NCBI GenBank assembly: GCA_049509675.1
Contig: JBEKZQ010000238.1
Span: 1-9,792, forward strand
Source of the DNA: JBEKZQ01 sp049509675
GTDB lineage: Bacteria; Planctomycetota; Planctomycetia; Pirellulales; Thermoguttaceae
Direction of reading: 5' to 3'
DNA length: 9,792 nt
The notes under the pieces are model-generated. The model had not been told where the DNA came from, ran no database searches, and worked only from the letters and a program-made list of their open reading frames with translations. Both the position numbers and the translations under genes were made by a program. Below, piece after piece: positions 6,815 through 9,792 of the stretch (within the stretch, counting starts at the first letter, position 1; each line of letters begins with the position of its first letter).

Positions 6815-7859
6815 TCTTGCCTCCTTTGGCTCTTGATGAACTCTTCAGATCTAACACCGTTGGCGAGGCCGTGCTGGCTGCCATCTCGCCTATCCCTCTG
6901 CGGATCGCTTCCTTCCGATTGCAGGGATTGCGCCTTTCCTTTCCGCTTCTTCTCCGCATCGGCACCAACTGCACGATGAGGACTCCGCAAAGAATCAGGC
7001 CGCAACCGACCACAGCTCTGCCGGTAAGGGTTTGATTGAGAATGACGTATCCGGCCATCGCGGCAAAGACCGCTTCCAGACTCATAAGGATGGCGGCCGG
7101 TCCAGGGGGACATCTCTTCTGGCAGACCACCTGCAACGTAAAGGCGATTCCGACCGACATGATCCCGGCATAAGCAATCGCACCCGACGCAGCCTTGATC
7201 TGGCTGAAGGTGCAGTTCTCAAAGAGAAGGCCCGCCGCTAAACTGAGGACCGCGCAGATCGCAAATTGAAGGAATGCAATCTGGATGGCGTCGCCTTTGC
7301 CGGCAACGTGGTCAATGACCAGGATCTGGCACGCCCACAGCACAGCACAAATCAGGGTCAGCAAGTCACCTTTGGATACCACGAAATCCTCGGAAACGCT
7401 GAGCAGGTAGAAACCAACGAGACAGACCAGGATGGCACCCCAGAGGCTGCTGGGCGCCTTGTGCCCGAAGAACATGCCTATCACCGCGACAAAGAGGATA
7501 TAGAATCCGGTAATGAATCCGGAATTGGCGCTGGAAGTATACAGTAGGCCAATCTGCTGAAAGCTGGCTGCCGCAAACAGGAACACGCCGGCGGCTGCAC
7601 TGCCCATGCGGGGCAGCTTCTTCTCCGCGCGGGCATGACCTGTCGTCTTCCTCCGCCAGATGATGACCGGGATGAGAGCGAGACAGCCAAGAGCAAAACG
7701 CAGACCATTGAAGGTCATGGGCCCAAGCCCCTTCTGCATGCCAATCTGCTGGGCGGCAAAGGCCGAGCCCCAGATGATTGACACGATCAAGAGCAACAGC
7801 TCATATTTCAGCGTCCCGCTCTTGCGGAGCTTCAATTCCGTTGTTGGAGCCACAGGCAT
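6663..7859 (-). CDS. DMT-superfamily EamA-type membrane transporter (C-terminus doubtful, likely frameshift)
   Basis: Two tandem EamA repeats give about ten membrane helices. The first repeat begins with YELLLLIVSIIWGSAFAAQQ and the second with LLTLICAVLWACQILVIDH, the usual internal duplication of drug/metabolite exporters. The substrate cannot be read from the sequence. I prefer the ATG at 7859, which has AGG just upstream and lies close to the first helix. An in-frame ATG at 7928 would add 23 residues but has no ribosome-binding site. The last helix ends near VLIVQLVP (codons about 6983-6960), where family members normally finish. This frame instead continues with about 98 residues of non-membrane, low-quality sequence, 152 bases of it inside the 818-residue gene. 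The true coding end may be near 6811 in the neighbouring frame. It is the first gene of the cluster, divergent from the regulator. Confidence 0.8.
   Translation of the reverse strand: MPVAPTTELKLRKSGTLKYELLLLIVSIIWGSAFAAQQIGMQKGLGPMTFNGLRFALGCLALIPVIIWRRKTTGHARAEKKLPRMGSAAAGVFLFAAASFQQIGLLYTSSANSGFITGFYILFVAVIGMFFGHKAPSSLWGAILVCLVGFYLLSVSEDFVVSKGDLLTLICAVLWACQILVIDHVAGKGDAIQIAFLQFAICAVLSLAAGLLFENCTFSQIKAASGAIAYAGIMSVGIAFTLQVVCQKRCPPGPAAILMSLEAVFAAMAGYVILNQTLTGRAVVGCGLILCGVLIVQLVPMRRRSGKERRNPCNRKEAIRRGIGEMAASTASPTVLDLKSSSRAKGGKNEEGNNIDVNNDCLQTAGCRVRRQHGAVRAPCRSAGSGQREDGQPRLHPG
6820..6827 (-). promoter_or_regulatory. Strong Shine-Dalgarno AAAGGAGG for the 818-residue protein
   Basis: AAAGGAGG lies five bases before the ATG at 6814 and is the best ribosome-binding site in the window. 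It fixes this start, and so makes the 152-base overrun of the upstream transporter frame look anomalous. Confidence 0.8.
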
Positions 7860-7986
7860 ATTCCTAGCTGGACTTTCGCAGGTTTCAAGTGGGTTAAGTG
7901 GCGAGTTATAGGTAGGTGTGCAGGGCATCGAGTAGATGCGGGTCTCGCCGCAATCGCTATCCTACCATGAACCAGTAACGAGGTGT

Positions 7987-8014
7987 TTTCCACTTTTCGC
8001 AAATATGTTATCAT
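7987..8014 (+). promoter_or_regulatory. Candidate sigma-70-type promoter for the XylR-like regulator
   Basis: TTTCCA at 7987-7992 (4 of 6 to TTGACA) and TATCAT at 8009-8014 (5 of 6 to TATAAT) are 16 bases apart in an AT-rich patch. The predicted transcript would start near 8021 and carry a leader of about 50 bases containing the palindrome at 8036-8057. This is a motif match by eye only. Confidence 0.3.
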
Positions 8015-8035
8015 TATTGGAAGACCATACGATAC

Positions 8036-8057
8036 CACGAGAAACCGGTTCCTCGTG
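8036..8057. promoter_or_regulatory. 22-bp near-perfect palindrome, candidate operator or leader hairpin
   Basis: CACGAG-A-AACCGGTT-C-CTCGTG: 10 of 11 base pairs match about the centre 8046/8047. It ends 17 bases before the regulator start codon. Its size and symmetry fit an operator for a dimeric regulator, and the position fits autoregulation by the encoded protein, which is inference. As RNA it could also fold into a hairpin that limits translation, since no good Shine-Dalgarno precedes the ATG at 8075. Confidence 0.5.
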
Positions 8058-8074
8058 CCTCAAGCGACTGAAAT

Positions 8075-9295
8075 ATGAAACTCATTAAGAAAGTTGCCCT
8101 GCTCCTGGATGCGGGCCGGTCGTTCGACCGGGGCCTGCTCCGGGGAATTGCACAATACGTGAATCTCCATCGTCCATGGGTGTTCGTTCGGCCCGCTGCC
8201 TTTTACGAGCGCTTTTCCGGGTTCGCCGAGCAATCGCTGGAGGAAATCCGTCGCAGCAAGCCCGACGGCCTGATCATGAACTACTCTCCCTTCGAAGAAG
8301 AGGTGGCCGCCCTTGGGTTTCCTGTGATCGATGTGCCGGTGAGTCGCATAGTTCGTGGGGTCTGCCACATATTATGTGACAACCGAGCGGTAGCCGCGAT
8401 GGCCGCCGATCACCTCATTGGATTGGGCCTGAGCAGCTTCGCCTTTGGGGGGTTCGAGGGTGCGGTTTGGTCGATCGAGCGGAAGGAGTCGTTCTGCAGC
8501 CGTCTGGAAGAGCGTGGATTCGCGGTCGAGTGGCACCTTGTGCCGCTTGTGGTCCGTGATAGGGACAAGCCGCGACTGGAGGCGGCAATCGTCCGTTGGC
8601 TAAAAACCCTGCCCAAACCCGTGGGCATCATGGCCTGCAACGATGAGTTTGCACGCTCGCTAGCCGAACTGTGCCGTCTTCAGAGCCTTCGAGTCCCTGA
8701 TGAAGTGGCCCTGATTGGCGTAGACAATGACAGTCTGGTATGCGAACTGTGCAGCCCACCGATATCCAGCGTGGCCTACGCTGCGGAGCGTGCAGGTTAC
8801 GAGGCAGCCGAGTTGCTCGACCGGTTAATGTCCAAAGGAAGGGTGAAGCGGCAGGAGATTCCCGTGCGTGCCAGCCACGTGGTTGCGAGACAGTCGACCG
8901 ACATGCTCGCGGTCGCCGACGAAGAGGTCGCGACGGCCTTGCGGTTCATCCGCGACAATGCCCGGCGCATCATCCAGGTTAGCGACGTGGTTACCGCCAC
9001 CGGGCTATCGCACCGTACATTGCACAGCCGTTTTCGGCAAGTTGTTGGCCGTTCCTTGGTGCAAGAAGTGAATCGGCAACGCGCCCTATACATCGCGCGG
9101 CTCTTGACGACGACCAACGAGCCTATAAAGAGGATCTCTCAGAAGTTTGGTTATTGGAGCTTGGCGGGCATGTCGCGTTTTTTTCACCGCGAGATGGGCA
9201 TGTATCCACGCACGTATCGCTTGGCGCATCAAGGCCCGATAGGAGCGACTGCTTCCGAAGAAAACCATAGCGAGGTGGAGAATCACGGCGACTGA
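8075..9295 (+). CDS. XylR-type transcriptional regulator: LacI-like sugar sensor + AraC helix-turn-helix
   Basis: This 406-residue protein is close to the length of E. coli XylR (about 390) and has its domain order. Residues about 5-275 are a periplasmic-binding-protein-like sensor without an N-terminal LacI helix-turn-helix: VALLLDAGRSFDRGLLRGIA at the start, KPDGLIMNY (62-70), MACNDEFA (186-193), ALIGVDND (212-219) and PPISSVAY (228-235). Residues about 283-388 are a tandem AraC DNA-binding domain, with VSDVVTATGLSHRTLHSRF as the first helix-turn-helix and IKRISQKFGYWSLAGMSRFF as the second. A short acidic tail follows. It is transcribed divergently from the transporter and glycan-enzyme cluster, the usual arrangement for a local regulator, so it probably controls that cluster in response to a sugar. 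The ligand is unknown. No clear ribosome-binding site precedes the ATG. Confidence 0.92.
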   Translation: MKLIKKVALLLDAGRSFDRGLLRGIAQYVNLHRPWVFVRPAAFYERFSGFAEQSLEEIRRSKPDGLIMNYSPFEEEVAALGFPVIDVPVSRIVRGVCHILCDNRAVAAMAADHLIGLGLSSFAFGGFEGAVWSIERKESFCSRLEERGFAVEWHLVPLVVRDRDKPRLEAAIVRWLKTLPKPVGIMACNDEFARSLAELCRLQSLRVPDEVALIGVDNDSLVCELCSPPISSVAYAAERAGYEAAELLDRLMSKGRVKRQEIPVRASHVVARQSTDMLAVADEEVATALRFIRDNARRIIQVSDVVTATGLSHRTLHSRFRQVVGRSLVQEVNRQRALYIARLLTTTNEPIKRISQKFGYWSLAGMSRFFHREMGMYPRTYRLAHQGPIGATASEENHSEVENHGD

Positions 9296-9792
9296 CGACA
9301 ATCGCCATCGCCCCCGGTGACACGGCTGCATTGGAAGCCCTGTTGCCGGATCGCTGGGTTGCCGCGCATGCTGAGCATCGGTTGGAATAGCCGGTGTTGG
9401 TCCTCCAGTTTGGGACGGAGCCGCTACGGCCCATCATCGCCATGACGACGTCCTGCACAAAATCGTCGATCTTTGATGGATCGTCGATCCAGCCCTGCTT
9501 CCGCAACCAATTCACGGCGTCTCGGGCAGGCTTCACCAATTCCCGTTCGACAGCGGCATTCGCCTCCGGGGTTCCGCTGCGGTAGAGGTCGTTGATTCTT
9601 TCGTCGGCGATTTCCGAAGAAGGTGCATCAATCACGTACTTGATCCCCGGCACATCGCCAGATCGCTCGAATTCCTCCGGTTCGTTGTAGGCATAAGGAA
9701 CTCTCCGACCGCTTGGGTTGACCCTCGTCTTGTGCCCCCGCGTGGTCATGCCGGTGGCCCACTGAGCAACACCCGGAGCGCTGCTTGGATCG
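9123..9792 (-). CDS. Hypothetical protein, partial at right edge; 3' part doubtful (possible broken gene)
   Basis: The frame is open from the right edge down to a stop at 9123. An ATG lies at 9749, but upstream codons to 9792 are also open and protein-like, so the gene probably starts outside the window. From 9792 to about 9390 the translation looks genuine: polar, acidic and helical, with RVPYAYNEPEEFERSG, PEANAAVERELVKPARDAV and DDFVQDVVMAMMGRSG. I do not recognise the family; the helical stretch faintly recalls region 2 of sigma factors, which is not evidence of function. After about 9390 the composition changes to Ser/Ala/Arg/Cys-rich sequence, and the last 173 bases are antisense to the regulator's 3' end. 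The gene was therefore probably truncated or frameshifted near 9390, and its remaining ORF length is accidental. It has no evident link to the sugar cluster. Confidence 0.4.
   Translation of the reverse strand, partial: DPSSAPGVAQWATGMTTRGHKTRVNPSGRRVPYAYNEPEEFERSGDVPGIKYVIDAPSSEIADERINDLYRSGTPEANAAVERELVKPARDAVNWLRKQGWIDDPSKIDDFVQDVVMAMMGRSGSVPNWRTNTGYSNRCSACAATQRSGNRASNAAVSPGAMAIVVSRRDSPPRYGFLRKQSLLSGLDAPSDTCVDTCPSRGEKNATCPPSSNNQTSERSSL
9296..9390. other. Short stretch without a credible gene after the regulator
   Basis: No hairpin with a T-tract is visible, so no terminator can be called for the regulator. A plus-strand frame (stop at 9268, stop TAG at 9388-9390) reads a protein-like run ending WVAAHAEHRLE, but it has no usable start. 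The minus-strand frame through it is of poor quality. Confidence 0.4.

Larger units (their letters stand above)
7860..8074. promoter_or_regulatory. Divergent intergenic region between transporter operon and regulator
   Basis: No convincing coding sequence lies here; short frames crossing it have no recognisable content. It must hold the promoters of the leftward operon and the rightward regulator gene. The rightward candidate promoter and a 22-bp palindrome are listed separately. I could not find a leftward promoter that I would defend. Confidence 0.65.

Noticed and set aside
7832..8038. Minus-strand 68-codon frame across the divergent intergenic region
   Set aside because: It has no ribosome-binding site or domain, and it overlaps the transporter start and the candidate regulator promoter.
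1..9792. tRNA, rRNA, CRISPR arrays, insertion sequences
   Set aside because: I saw no cloverleaf-like genes, spaced repeats, transposase motifs or terminal inverted repeats. The only large repeat is the esterase duplication.

Overview
The window looks like part of a carbohydrate-use locus from a bacterium of the Planctomycetes-Verrucomicrobia-Lentisphaerae group. This placement is an inference from GC-rich DNA, a XylR-type regulator (LacI-like sensor fused to an AraC helix-turn-helix), SASA-type esterases ending in a GYHYLG block, and a large secreted PDZ/toroid/HEAT protein of a kind I associate with that group. No taxonomic marker gene is present.

Layout. From about 7859 down to the left edge, one long minus-strand gene cluster runs in this order: a DMT/EamA membrane transporter, an 818-residue secreted PDZ + alpha/alpha-toroid + HEAT-repeat protein, a 127-residue secreted protein holding only the PDZ-like part of the same family, a SASA/SGNH esterase (copy B), a secreted alpha-galactosidase of the GH27/GH36 clan, and a second SASA esterase (copy A) cut off by the left edge. 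Spacing is tight. ATGA overlaps join the short PDZ protein to esterase B and esterase B to the galactosidase, 24 bases separate the galactosidase from esterase A, and 83 bases separate the two PDZ genes. A divergent plus-strand gene (8075-9295) encodes the XylR-like regulator. The roughly 215-base gap between it and the transporter carries a candidate promoter and a 22-bp near-perfect palindrome. Beyond the regulator, about 100 bases hold no convincing gene. A minus-strand reading frame of unknown function then enters from the right edge.

How it may work together (inference). The regulator senses a sugar and controls the divergent operon. Secreted esterases remove acetyl groups and the galactosidase removes alpha-galactosyl residues from a glycan outside the cytoplasm. 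The large PDZ/toroid/HEAT protein acts on, or scaffolds action on, the same substrate. The EamA protein may move a product or metabolite.

Most interesting points: (i) the esterase gene is duplicated around the galactosidase, with the copies alike down to the signal peptide; (ii) the short PDZ gene looks like a remnant of a DUF6288-like gene whose end runs into the ribosome-binding leader of the next gene; (iii) the transporter frame overruns its neighbour by 152 bases, while a neighbouring frame would end in an exact ATGA overlap, suggesting a frameshift; (iv) the 818-residue protein is a candidate uncharacterised glycan-active protein; (v) the regulator leader carries a strong operator-like palindrome.
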